Assembly (NCBI GenBank): GCA_964589815.1
Contig: CAZPUR010000004.1
Location: forward strand, 1-64,000
Source of the DNA: CAZPUR01 sp964589815
GTDB lineage: Bacteria; Patescibacteriota; Microgenomatia; UBA1400
Direction: 5' to 3'
DNA length: 64,000 bases
Made by a program: the position numbers and the translations under genes. The notes under the pieces are model-generated. The model did no database searches. It was not told the DNA's origin and worked only from the letters and a program-made list of their open reading frames with translations. Positions 50,164 to 57,713 of the stretch are shown piece after piece. Position 1 is the stretch's first letter, and each line of letters begins with the position of its first letter.

Positions 50164-53085
50164 ATGAAGAAATTCGAGAATGTTAATCCCAGGCCAGATT
50201 TTCCTCAAATGGAGAAGGAATTGCTTCAGTGGTGGTATCAAACGGGAATAGTAAAAAAATACCTTCATAAGAATAAAGGCAGTCAGAAACGGTTTGCTTT
50301 TATGGATGGACCAATTACCGCCAATAACCCGATGGGGGTTCATCATGCCTGGGGCAGAACTTATAAAGATCTTTGGCAGCGCTATAAAAACATGAAGGGT
50401 TATGAGCAGAGATTTCAAAATGGTTTTGACTGTCAAGGTCTTTGGGTGGAAGTGGAAGTAGAAAAAGAATTGGGCTTCAAATCCAAAAAAGATATTGAGA
50501 AATTCGGTATCGCCAAGTTTGTTAATTTATGCAAAGCCAGAGTGAAGAAATTTGCCCGAGTGCAAACCGAACAATCGAAAAGACTAGGATACTTTATGGA
50601 TTGGGAACATTCTTATTTCACTATGAGCGATGAAAATAACTATATGATTTGGTATTTTTTGCAAAAATGCTGGCGGAATAGTTGGTTGTACCAGGGAAGA
50701 GATTCAGTCCCTTGGTGTCCGCGCTGCGGCACGGCTATTTCCCAGCATGAGATGCTCACCGAGGACTATAAAGAGGTAACCCATGAGTCGATCTATTTTA
50801 AACTTCCCATTATTTCAAAAGGCTGGCCCAAGACTTATTTTTTAGTTTGGACCACGACTCCCTGGACGATTCCGGCTAATGTGGCCTTAGTCGTTGACCC
50901 TAAAAAAGACTATCTTTTAATCAAAAACGGCTCGGAGAAATTGGTGGTTTTAAAAGAAAGAGCGAAAGTCCTTTTTCCTCAAAAATATACCAAGGCCCAA
51001 GTCGTCAAAGGCAAGGAACTGATTGGGCTTAATTATCAGGCTCCTTTTGCTCATTTGCCTCGGCTAAAAAAAAGCTTGGGTAGCTACGTTCATAAAGTAG
51101 TGGCCTCAGATGCCTTGATTTTACCGGTAGCAGATAATGAAGGCACGGGCGTGGTTCATATTAATACCGGCGGCGGGGCTGAGGATTATAAGATTGGTCT
51201 TAAAGAAAATTTGCCTTTAGTAGAGTCGATAGACGAAGAAGCCAATTATTTGGAGCAAATGGGAAACTTAAGCGGTAAAAATGCCAAAAAACATCCGGAA
51301 TTGATTTTGGACTATCTTAGAAATAAAGACAAAGGCAAGTTTTTCCTTAAGACGGAGAGGGTGACTCACCGTTATCCAGCCTGCTGGCGCTGTAAAGAAG
51401 AATTGGTTTGGCGGGCGGTTGATGAGTGGTATATTAGTATGGACAAGAAAGATCCGAATGATAAAAAAGGCCGGACTTTACGCCAAAAAATGATTGATGT
51501 GGCCAAAAAAATCCGCTGGATTCCGGGCTTTGGTTTAAAAAGAGAACTGGATTGGCTGAAAAATATGGATGATTGGCTGATTTCTAAAAAACGCTATTGG
51601 GGGTTGGCCTTACCGATTTGGCAATGCCAGTGCGGCCATTTTCAGGTTATTGGTTCTGAGGAAGAATTAAGTCAAAAAGCAGCTCAAGGCTGGTCTGAGT
51701 TTAAGGGTCATAGTCCCCATCGTCCTTGGGTTGATAAAATTAAAATAAAATGCTCCCAGTGTGGTCAATTAGCTTCTCGGATTGCTGATGTAGGCAATCC
51801 TTGGCTGGACGCGGGCATTGTTAATTTTTCTACTCTGATTGATCCGAAAACCAAGAAATTAAGTTATACCACTGACAAAAAATATTTTAAAAAATGGTTT
51901 CCGGCTGATTTTATTACCGAGTCATTCCCAGGACAGTTCAAGAACTGGTTTTATTCGATGATTGCTATGGCCACGGTTTTAGAAGATCAGGAGCCTTATA
52001 AAACCGTTTTAGGTTTTGGGACTTTGTTGGGTGAGGATGGCCGGCCGATGCATAAATCTTGGGGTAATGCGATTGAATTTAATGAAGGGGCAGACAAAAT
52101 CGGAGTTGATGTGATGCGCTGGATGTATCTGACTCACCATCCGGAAAAAAACCTGCTTTTTGGTTATAAAATTGCTGATGAAACCAGAAGAAGATTTCAT
52201 TTGACCCTATGGAACGTCTATAATTTTTTGGTTACCTATGCTAATTTAAACCATTGGCAGCTAAAAAAACTTTCTCCCCAGGGATTAAAAATTTTAGATA
52301 AATGGATTTTAACCAAGCTTGACCTTTTGGCCTTTCAGGTGGGAGGATTTTTAGACGATTATAAGCCTGACGAGGCGGCTCTTTTAATAGAGAAATTTGT
52401 TCAAGACTTATCCACCTGGTATGTGAGGCGCTCTCGGGATAGAGTCAGCTTATTAACCGATGATAAAAATGACCTAAATGTTTGTTTAAATGTTTTAAGC
52501 CAAGTTTTATTAATGCTTTCAAGAATATTAGCTCCTTTTAACCCCTTTATTAGTGAAATAATTTATAAAAACCTTAGTGGAGAAGAATCAGTTCATCTGG
52601 CTTCCTGGCCGGAAAAAAATTCTGAGATTAAAAAAACAGACAAAGATTTACTTAAACAAATGGATTTAGTGCGTCAAATTTGTGAGTTAGGTCACAGTCA
52701 AAGAAAAGAGAAGGGGATTAAAGTTAGACAACCACTAAAGAAGTTAAAAGTTAAAAGTGAAAAGTTAAAAGTGAAATTAAAGAATCAGAAAGAATTAATT
52801 CAATTAATTAAAGAAGAGCTAAATGTTAAACAGGTAGAATTTATTAAAGGTAAAAAACTAGAGGTAAGCTTGGAGACGAAACTAACTCCCCTATTGAAAA
52901 AAGAAGGGGAGGCCAGAGAGTTGATGAGGAAAATTCAAGAGCAACGGAAAAAAGCTGGTTGCCAATTAAGTCAGTTAATAGTTATTACTCTCCCTTCTTG
53001 GCCTAAAGAATTTGAAAAGGAAATTAAGTCAAAAACTTTGGTTAAAGAGATAAGAAAAGGGAAAGAAATTAAGATTGTTGAATAA
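50164..53085 (+). CDS. ileS: Isoleucyl-tRNA synthetase
   Basis: 973-aa class Ia synthetase charging tRNA-Ile. NNPMGVHHAWGRTYKD carries the HIGH motif, FDCQGLWVEVEVEKELG and CPRCGTAISQHE follow, the CP1 editing domain starts with VWTTTPWTIPANVAL, and GRPMHKSWGNAIEF is the KMSKS loop in divergent form. The zinc-like CQCGHF/CSQCGQ sites lie near 500-540. The anticodon domain has LSTWYVRRSRDR. Near the C terminus (52740-52778) AAGTTAAAAGTG repeats are translated as a Lys/Leu/Val-rich stretch. Leaderless-type promoter. Confidence 0.93.
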   Translation: MKKFENVNPRPDFPQMEKELLQWWYQTGIVKKYLHKNKGSQKRFAFMDGPITANNPMGVHHAWGRTYKDLWQRYKNMKGYEQRFQNGFDCQGLWVEVEVEKELGFKSKKDIEKFGIAKFVNLCKARVKKFARVQTEQSKRLGYFMDWEHSYFTMSDENNYMIWYFLQKCWRNSWLYQGRDSVPWCPRCGTAISQHEMLTEDYKEVTHESIYFKLPIISKGWPKTYFLVWTTTPWTIPANVALVVDPKKDYLLIKNGSEKLVVLKERAKVLFPQKYTKAQVVKGKELIGLNYQAPFAHLPRLKKSLGSYVHKVVASDALILPVADNEGTGVVHINTGGGAEDYKIGLKENLPLVESIDEEANYLEQMGNLSGKNAKKHPELILDYLRNKDKGKFFLKTERVTHRYPACWRCKEELVWRAVDEWYISMDKKDPNDKKGRTLRQKMIDVAKKIRWIPGFGLKRELDWLKNMDDWLISKKRYWGLALPIWQCQCGHFQVIGSEEELSQKAAQGWSEFKGHSPHRPWVDKIKIKCSQCGQLASRIADVGNPWLDAGIVNFSTLIDPKTKKLSYTTDKKYFKKWFPADFITESFPGQFKNWFYSMIAMATVLEDQEPYKTVLGFGTLLGEDGRPMHKSWGNAIEFNEGADKIGVDVMRWMYLTHHPEKNLLFGYKIADETRRRFHLTLWNVYNFLVTYANLNHWQLKKLSPQGLKILDKWILTKLDLLAFQVGGFLDDYKPDEAALLIEKFVQDLSTWYVRRSRDRVSLLTDDKNDLNVCLNVLSQVLLMLSRILAPFNPFISEIIYKNLSGEESVHLASWPEKNSEIKKTDKDLLKQMDLVRQICELGHSQRKEKGIKVRQPLKKLKVKSEKLKVKLKNQKELIQLIKEELNVKQVEFIKGKKLEVSLETKLTPLLKKEGEARELMRKIQEQRKKAGCQLSQLIVITLPSWPKEFEKEIKSKTLVKEIRKGKEIKIVE

Positions 53086-53087
53086 TT

Positions 53088-54158
53088 ATGTTCAGAAATC
53101 TTGACTGCTGGTTTATCCTTCCAGTGCTGGTTATTTTCAGTCTGGGGGCTTTGACTCTTTTCAGTATTGATAGGAGTTTTTTCCAAAACCAGCTTTTATT
53201 TTTTAGCATCGGGGTTTTAGTTTTTTTACTTTTTTCTCTTATTGATTACCAGGTTTTTGAAAAACTTTATTTTCATTTATATATTCTGGCAGTTTTTTTA
53301 CTTTTGCTGACCTTTATTTTAGGCAGTTTAACCCGTGGCTCAATCCGCTGGATTAGAATAGGAAATTTAAGTTTACAACCTTCAGAACTAGTCAAACCCC
53401 TTTTACTTTTGAGCTTTTCCGGCCTAGCTTTAAAATTGGATTTTAAAAAGATTAAAGATTTAATTATCTTTTTAGGCCTTCTTTTTTTACCGGTTTTTTT
53501 AATTTTCAAACAACCAGACTTAGGCAGCGCTTTAGTTGTTTTTGTCATCGGCTTGGCGATTATTTTAAGTAAAGGGATGAGATTAAGATATCTTATTTTA
53601 GGCTTATTAGTTTTTTTAGCCAGCCTGCCTTTAGGTTGGCGGGTTTTAAAACCATACCAACAAGAAAGGGCCTTAAGCTTTCTTTATCCAGGTTTTGATC
53701 CTTTAGGCAGCGGTTACAACCTAATTCAGGCCAAAATCGCTATTGGTTCAGGTCAATTTTTAGGCAAAGGCTTGGGCAGCGGCACCCAAAGCCAGCTTAG
53801 ATTTCTACCGGAGAGACACTCTGATTTTATTTTTGCCTGCCTGGCAGAAGAATGGGGTTTTTTAGGCAGCAGTTTATTAATTTTTGCTTTTTATATTTTA
53901 ATTTTGAAAATTTATCTTTTAGGCAGGGAGAGCGAAACTTTAACGGGAAGCTTAATCTGTGTTGGAGGCGCCAGCCTGCTTTTTTTTCAATCTTTTATTA
54001 ATATAGGGATGAATTTAGGCTTAATGCCGATTACTGGAATTACTCTGCCTTTAGTTTCTTATGGTGGCAGTTCTTTAATCTCTACTTTTGTTCTATTAGC
54101 CTTAATTCGATCAGTGGCCAGGAATAGGCAAAAAGAAAAATCAATTGAAATAAGATAA
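53088..54158 (+). CDS. rodA: SEDS peptidoglycan glycosyltransferase RodA
   Basis: 356-aa second SEDS protein, about ten helices. TRGSIRWIRIGNLSLQPSELVKPLLLLSFSGL, KQPDLGSALVVFVIGLAIILSKGM, GFDPLGSGYNLIQAKIAIGSGQFLGKGLGSGTQSQLRFLPERHSDFIFACLAEEWGFLG, and LPLVSYGGSSLISTFVLLALI. Distance from the ftsW locus and the ERHSDFIF block suggest the elongation (RodA) type. Two bases after ileS. Confidence 0.88.
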   Translation: MFRNLDCWFILPVLVIFSLGALTLFSIDRSFFQNQLLFFSIGVLVFLLFSLIDYQVFEKLYFHLYILAVFLLLLTFILGSLTRGSIRWIRIGNLSLQPSELVKPLLLLSFSGLALKLDFKKIKDLIIFLGLLFLPVFLIFKQPDLGSALVVFVIGLAIILSKGMRLRYLILGLLVFLASLPLGWRVLKPYQQERALSFLYPGFDPLGSGYNLIQAKIAIGSGQFLGKGLGSGTQSQLRFLPERHSDFIFACLAEEWGFLGSSLLIFAFYILILKIYLLGRESETLTGSLICVGGASLLFFQSFINIGMNLGLMPITGITLPLVSYGGSSLISTFVLLALIRSVARNRQKEKSIEIR

Positions 54159-54173
54159 ACATTAAGTTAAAAT
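54145..54173 (+). promoter_or_regulatory. rplU promoter, leaderless type
   Basis: TTGAAA (54145-54150), exactly 17 bases, TAAAAT (54168-54173), ending 7 bases before the rplU ATG. It overlaps the end of rodA. Confidence 0.7.
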
Positions 54174-54180
54174 ACAGTCT

Positions 54181-54507
54181 ATGGTTAAAATAATAAAAAC
54201 AGCCGTAGTTAATATTGCTGGCAAACAACACCTAGTAGCCGAAGGCGAAGTCATTACCACGGAAAAGATTGAAGGGAAAAAAGGGGATAAGATTAATTTT
54301 GATCAGGTTTTAATGGTAAAAGACAATAAATTAAGCCTCGGTACTCCCCTGGTCAAACAAGCTCGGGTAAAGGGAGAAGTTGTCGAGCAGTTCAAAGATA
54401 AGAAAATCCGGGTGGCCACTTATAAAGCTAAATCCCGTTATCGTCGGGTTAAAGGCCATCGTCAGCAAAAAACTAAAGTAAAGATTTTAAAAATTACTTC
54501 TTCTTAA
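54181..54507 (+). CDS. rplU: 50S ribosomal protein L21
   Basis: 108 aa. Binds 23S rRNA in the large subunit. AVVNIAGKQHLVAEGEVITTEKIEGKKGD at the N terminus and KIRVATYKAKSRYRRVKGHRQQKTKVKI at the C terminus match L21. Next to rpmA (L27), its almost universal partner. No Shine-Dalgarno; its -10 box lies 7 bases upstream. Confidence 0.95.
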   Translation: MVKIIKTAVVNIAGKQHLVAEGEVITTEKIEGKKGDKINFDQVLMVKDNKLSLGTPLVKQARVKGEVVEQFKDKKIRVATYKAKSRYRRVKGHRQQKTKVKILKITSS

Positions 54508-54533
54508 TCTGTTCCTAGTCAGTTTAGACTGAG

Positions 54534-54548
54534 CCCGCATTTTGCGGG
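54534..54548 (+). terminator. Short GC hairpin between rplU and rpmA
   Basis: CCCGCA (54534-54539) pairs with TGCGGG (54543-54548) around a 3-base loop. No T-run follows, so it may only attenuate or stabilise the mRNA. Confidence 0.35.
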
Positions 54549-54568
54549 AGAAGTGTGAAAATAAATAG

Positions 54569-54597
54569 TTGACTTTTGTGAAAACTTATGGTTACAT
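54569..54597 (+). promoter_or_regulatory. rpmA promoter
   Basis: TTGACT (54569-54574), 17 bases, TTACAT (54592-54597), ending 9 bases before ATG 54607. The -10 is a weak match. Confidence 0.45.
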
Positions 54598-54606
54598 AAG
54601 GTTGTT

Positions 54607-54852
54607 ATGGCGAAAAAGAAAACCGGCGGGAGCACGGTTCAACACAAAGGCAGGGTCGGTAAGCGTCTGGGCATCAAAATTTACGGCGGCCAAAACATTA
54701 AAACCGGTCAGATTATTGTCCGGCAAAGGGGTAGCAAATTTCATGCCGGCCAGGGCGTAGGGATGGGTAGAGACCACACCCTTTTTGCCTTAAAGACAGG
54801 TAGAGTTAGTTTTTCTAGTTTGCGAGGTAAAAAAGTAGTCTCTATTATTTGA
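54607..54852 (+). CDS. rpmA: 50S ribosomal protein L27
   Basis: 81 aa. M-A-K-K-K-T-G-G-S-T at the N terminus reaches the peptidyl-transferase centre; KRLGIKIYGGQNIKTGQIIVRQRGSKFHAGQGVGMGRDHTLFALKTG is diagnostic. No N-terminal cleavage extension of the Firmicutes type. Confidence 0.96.
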   Translation: MAKKKTGGSTVQHKGRVGKRLGIKIYGGQNIKTGQIIVRQRGSKFHAGQGVGMGRDHTLFALKTGRVSFSSLRGKKVVSII

Positions 54853-54874
54853 TTTTAAATAAAAGGAGTCAGTT

Positions 54875-55747
54875 ATGGATCAAATGGGTCAAAAAAATAT
54901 CGTTGATTTAGACGTTGAACAGCTTCAAGCCAATCCCCTCCAGCCCCGAGGAGTAATTACTTCGGAATCAATTGCTGACTTAGTGGAATCTATTAAACAA
55001 CACGGTGTTTTAGAGCCCTTAGTGGTGGCCCATACGCCGGCCGGTTATCAGATTGTGGTGGGTGAAAGGCGTTGGCGGGCGTCCAAAATTGCCGGCCTTA
55101 AAGATGTTCCCTGCATTGTCAAAGAGACCAGTCCTCAGGGGATGTTGGAGATGGCTATTGTGGAAAACGTCCAGAGAGAGGATTTGAATCCTATTGATCG
55201 AGCTAAGGCCTTTGAACGTTTAGTCGAGGAATTTATGCTTTCCAAGGCAGAGATTGCCAAGAGAATTGGCAAAAGCGCCCCTTATATTTCCAACACCTTA
55301 AAACTGCTTCAACTGCCAGATGCGGTCAAAGATGGTCTGCTTTCAGGTTTGGTTACTGAAGGTCATGCCCGGGCCCTTCAGGGTATTCACGATATGCGTT
55401 TAATGATTGAAGCTTATAAAATGGTTTTGAAAGAATCAGCTTCAGTCAGAAGAACAGAAGAAATAGCCCGAAGAATGAAGCTGGCTTCCGGTCAGCCCAC
55501 AGTTAAATTAGGTGATAAGAGTGAAGCCCGATTAAATAAATTTATTGTTGATGAAAAAGTAGACCAATATGAGGATGAAATGCGCGGGGCTTTAGGTAAA
55601 AAGGTAAAAGTGAGATTGAGAAGGAGTCTAAGGGAAACTAAATTATACATTGGTTTGGTGGGAACGCCCGAAGAAACAGATGAGCAATTAAGAAAACTTC
55701 ACCAGGCGATCTTAGGAATCAGTCCGGAAGCAGAGGGCGGCCAGTAA
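54875..55747 (+). CDS. parB: ParB-family DNA-binding protein
   Basis: 290 aa. ParB/Spo0J-type CTPase and centromere-binding protein. LQANPLQPRGVITSESIADLVESIKQHGVLEPLVV, the CTP-binding GERRWRASKIAGL (about 63-75), and ENVQREDLNPIDRA, then the helix-turn-helix (SKAEIAKRIGKSAPYISNTLKLLQLP) and EGHARAL; a degenerate C-terminal dimerisation region. No parA beside it and no parS palindrome noticed in the window. AAAAGGAG sets the start. Its last 49 bases overlap convergent lepB. Confidence 0.88.
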   Translation: MDQMGQKNIVDLDVEQLQANPLQPRGVITSESIADLVESIKQHGVLEPLVVAHTPAGYQIVVGERRWRASKIAGLKDVPCIVKETSPQGMLEMAIVENVQREDLNPIDRAKAFERLVEEFMLSKAEIAKRIGKSAPYISNTLKLLQLPDAVKDGLLSGLVTEGHARALQGIHDMRLMIEAYKMVLKESASVRRTEEIARRMKLASGQPTVKLGDKSEARLNKFIVDEKVDQYEDEMRGALGKKVKVRLRRSLRETKLYIGLVGTPEETDEQLRKLHQAILGISPEAEGGQ

Positions 55748-56262
55748 CGCAGCCAAGCCCTGCCCACAATATCATCTTTAGAAATGTAACCCCATTCTCT
55801 TGAGTCGCTGGAATGGGAGCGATTGTCTCCAGCCATAAAATATTGTTCTTCAGGCACCACTATTTCTCCACCCTCAGGTAAAAATTGACCGCCCTGAGTG
55901 TAAACATCTTCAGCTAAATAAGCCGATTCATCTAAAAACTTATCATCAATAAAAAATCTTCCTTGTTTTAAACTGACGCTTTCGTTTGGCAGACCAATAA
56001 TTCTTTTAATATAATCATAGCTTTGATTAACCGGAGCTTTAAAGATAATGACATCGCCTCTTTCAGGTTCATGGATACGATAGGTAATTTTATTGGTCAG
56101 CAGATATTCGCCGTTTTCAAAATTGGGCTGCATGGAGTTGCCTTTAACCTGATGGGGCTGGAAAAGAAAGAGGTAGATAATGACGAAAATAACCAGGGCG
56201 GTGACAATGGTTTCAATAAAGTCCAAAATAAAAGCGCCGATGATTCTTAGTATCCGAAACAT
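55699..56262 (-). CDS. lepB: Signal peptidase I
   Basis: 187 aa. One N-terminal membrane helix (about 12-34), then the catalytic serine in GNSMQP (Ser43), general-base lysine in DYIKRIIGLP (Lys86), and the box GDNRSHSSDSREWG. Cleaves signal peptides of exported proteins such as the lipase at 61422. The single-helix form resembles Gram-positive SipS. TATAAT on the minus strand ends 8 bases before the ATG. Confidence 0.93.
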   Translation of the reverse strand: MFRILRIIGAFILDFIETIVTALVIFVIIYLFLFQPHQVKGNSMQPNFENGEYLLTNKITYRIHEPERGDVIIFKAPVNQSYDYIKRIIGLPNESVSLKQGRFFIDDKFLDESAYLAEDVYTQGGQFLPEGGEIVVPEEQYFMAGDNRSHSSDSREWGYISKDDIVGRAWLRYWPPSASGLIPKIAW

Positions 56263-56270
56263 AATATTTC

Positions 56271-56276
56271 ATTATA
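56271..56276 (-). promoter_or_regulatory. lepB -10 box, leaderless type
   Basis: TATAAT on the minus strand, 8 bases before the lepB start codon; a TTGCGT lies 18 bases further upstream as a weak -35. Confidence 0.5.
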
Positions 56277-56329
56277 AAGGGAAATTAGATTGTGACGCAA
56301 GAGCAATTTTGGTAAAATCATATCTAAAA

Positions 56330-56381
56330 GGGTCCATAGCTTGAGCCAGAGGCTCATCGTCCTCTGGACGGCAGTGGTAGA
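56330..56381 (+). pseudogene. tRNA 5' fragment A, broken by a CCAGAGG hairpin
   Basis: GGGTCCATAGCT, then a 29- to 30-base hairpin insert (CCAGAGG 56346-56352, CCTCTGG 56361-56367), then CAGTGGTAGA. Without the insert this reads as the acceptor strand, D stem and D loop of a tRNA. Four bases later the GIY-YIG gene begins. A near-identical copy starts at 56784. Confidence 0.6.
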
Positions 56382-56384
56382 TAG

Positions 56385-56636
56385 ATGTTTTACTATGTTT
56401 ATTTACTAATAAGCCTTAAAAACGGGAAAACCTATGTTGGTTTTACGAGCAAACAGCCCCAACAACGTCTGGTAGAACACAACATGGGCGTTAATAAATG
56501 GACAAAGCAAAACGGTCCTTTTAAATTGATATATTGGGAAAAGTTTTTTTGTAAAAAAGATGCCATCATGAGAAAAAAATTTTTTAAAAGTGGACAAGGA
56601 AAGAAATTAAAACAGATAATAGTTAAATATTATTAG
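56385..56636 (+). CDS. GIY-YIG domain protein, probably inactive
   Basis: 83 aa. FYYVYLLISLKNGKTYVGFTSKQPQQRLVEHNMG has both GIY-YIG halves and the conserved arginine (R28). In the helix where the other copy at 16657-16947 has the metal-binding Glu (AIRREKQLK) this one has A-I-M-R-K-K-F-F-K, with Lys64 instead, so catalysis may be lost. The gene lies between a broken tRNA 5' fragment (3 bases upstream) and the intact tRNA-Val (5 bases downstream). No Shine-Dalgarno. Confidence 0.75.
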   Translation: MFYYVYLLISLKNGKTYVGFTSKQPQQRLVEHNMGVNKWTKQNGPFKLIYWEKFFCKKDAIMRKKFFKSGQGKKLKQIIVKYY

Positions 56637-56641
56637 ATTTT

Positions 56642-56713
56642 GGGCTCGTAGCTCAGTGGTAGAGCGTTCCGTTCACATCGGAGAGGTCATAGGTTCAATC
56701 CCTATCGAGCCCA
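56642..56713 (+). tRNA. tRNA-Val (anticodon CAC)
   Basis: All four arms fold: acceptor GGGCTCG/CGAGCCC, D stem GCTC/GAGC, anticodon stem TTCCG/CGGAG with loop TTCACAT (anticodon CAC), and T arm ATAGG-TTCAATC-CCTAT, with discriminator A at 56713. No encoded CCA. The only complete tRNA seen in the window. Confidence 0.93.
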
Positions 56714-56783
56714 CTATTTTAATAATCTAGTTGTTCCCAAAAAATAGATTGTAGTAGAAGGGCAATGTGAAATCGTTCTACCA

Positions 56784-56889
56784 GGGTCCATAATAGCTTG
56801 AGCCAGAGGCTCACCGTCCTCTGGACGGCAGTGGTAGAGCGTTCGGTTCACATCCGAAAGGCCCCCTGGTTCAAATCCAGGCACGGTCA
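56784..56889 (+). pseudogene. Chimeric, hairpin-broken tRNA fragment B
   Basis: GGGTCCATAATAGCT, a CCAGAGG hairpin insert (56803-56824), then CAGTGGTAGAGC, anticodon arm TTCGG-TTCACAT-CCGAA (CAC again), variable region, and T arm CCTGG-TTCAAAT-CCAGG. The 3' strand CACGGTCA does not pair with the 5' GGGTCCA, so the two ends come from different tRNAs. Not expected to be functional as it stands. Confidence 0.6.
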
Positions 56890-56943
56890 CTAGCTTTGGC
56901 AGGCGGGTCCGAAAGGTCAGAGGTTCGATACCTCTCGAGTCCA
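56890..56943 (+). pseudogene. tRNA 3' fragment C
   Basis: T arm AGAGG-TTCGATA-CCTCT (56919-56935), acceptor strand CGAGTCC and discriminator A, preceded by TTGGCAGGCGGGTCC in place of the 5' half. No matching GGACTCG 5' strand is nearby. Confidence 0.6.
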
Positions 56944-56949
56944 CAAGTC

Positions 56950-56997
56950 CAGTCTGGCGGGTCGTAGGGGTTGATGGTTCAAGTCCATCTGGACCCA
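56950..56997 (+). pseudogene. tRNA 3' fragment D
   Basis: T arm GATGG-TTCAAGT-CCATC (56973-56989), acceptor strand TGGACCC (56990-56996) and A. The acceptor strand pairs perfectly with the 5' GGGTCCA of fragments A and B. Preceded by CCAGTCTGGCGGGTC instead of an anticodon arm. Confidence 0.6.
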
Positions 56998-57011
56998 CAA
57001 ATTAAATAAAC

Positions 57012-57377
57012 TTGCCCAGAAAAAGGTTGATTATATTTGTGAGAGAGAAAGTAGGAAAAAAAAGTAGGGGATGGCTTGTAGGACAGCCAGGCTATGTTGC
57101 TGTTGCCAGAACTAAGGATGGTGAGATTAGAAGAGGTTTTCTTTGTCCCCAATTTACTGTTAACAATGCCCAAAGATATGCAGGGACCTCAGAGCACAAC
57201 TTAAGACGATGTGGTTTTTTAACTAATCTGAATGTGACTGATTTTAATCAAGGAATAGATTGTTTTATTGAAGCCTTAGGATTCCCAGCCAGCAGACTAG
57301 ATAAGGGGATAGAGGCTTTCCATGAGGCGGAATATGGATCAAGAGTAGATGTTCAAGGATTTGATATTGAAGATTAA
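57012..57377 (+). CDS. Small hypothetical protein
   Basis: Up to 121 aa, not recognised. Start uncertain: TTG 57012, or GTG 57039 twelve bases after AAAAAGG. No membrane segment. The N-terminal part is basic (REKVGKKSRGWLVGQPGYVAVARTKDGEIRRGF), the C-terminal half acidic and helical (FNQGIDCFIEALGFPASRLDKGIEAFHEAEYG). It follows the tRNA fragment array, in a region of poorly conserved accessory genes. Confidence 0.55.
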   Translation: MPRKRLIIFVREKVGKKSRGWLVGQPGYVAVARTKDGEIRRGFLCPQFTVNNAQRYAGTSEHNLRRCGFLTNLNVTDFNQGIDCFIEALGFPASRLDKGIEAFHEAEYGSRVDVQGFDIED

Positions 57378-57500
57378 TGATAAACAGATTTTTCTGCTAT
57401 AATATCTTATAGTATATAACACTGTCTGTATTTTGTCGCGAGGGAGCGGGCATGATTTTTCCCTATTGGACATAAGAGTGATTTCTTGTAAACTTAAAAC

Positions 57501-57713
57501 ATGTCATTTTATGGGAATATAAAGAGGTCGGTAGCTAAGTCTGTGACTTTTAGGATTTTAGTGATACTGGCTGATGGCTTGATTATTTACGTCATTACCA
57601 AAAAAGTCCTTTTGGCTCTAGGCATAATAATTTTTTCAAACATATCTAGTACCATAATTTATTATCTTCACGAACGAGTTTGGCATAAGATCAAGTGGGG
57701 GAAGAGAAAGTAG
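57501..57713 (+). CDS. DUF2061-like small membrane protein
   Basis: 70 aa. Two hydrophobic helices (about 15-33 and 34-53) between a basic N terminus (RSVAKSVTFRILVILADG) and a C-terminal YYLHERVWHKIKWG; the R-S-x-A-K-x-x-x-x-R start and HERVW end are the DUF2061 pattern. In other bacteria such proteins are sometimes fused or linked to sulfate-assimilation genes, but there is no such context here. The 123-base gap before it has a TGCTATAAT-type box near 57394. Confidence 0.6.
   Translation: MSFYGNIKRSVAKSVTFRILVILADGLIIYVITKKVLLALGIIIFSNISSTIIYYLHERVWHKIKWGKRK

Noticed and set aside
49993..50436. Minus-strand 147-aa open frame
   Set aside because: Its first half lies antisense to ileS and the rest in AT-rich repeats; no promoter or recognisable domain.
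54569..54760. Alternative plus-strand frame over rpmA
   Set aside because: L27 is unambiguous in the frame starting at 54607; the other frame has no homology-like features.
56714..56998. Minus-strand frame with GLEPSTP, DSRGIEPLT and VPGFEPG motifs
   Set aside because: These are the well-known spurious peptides read from the antisense strand of tRNA T arms and acceptor stems; the region is a tRNA fragment array.
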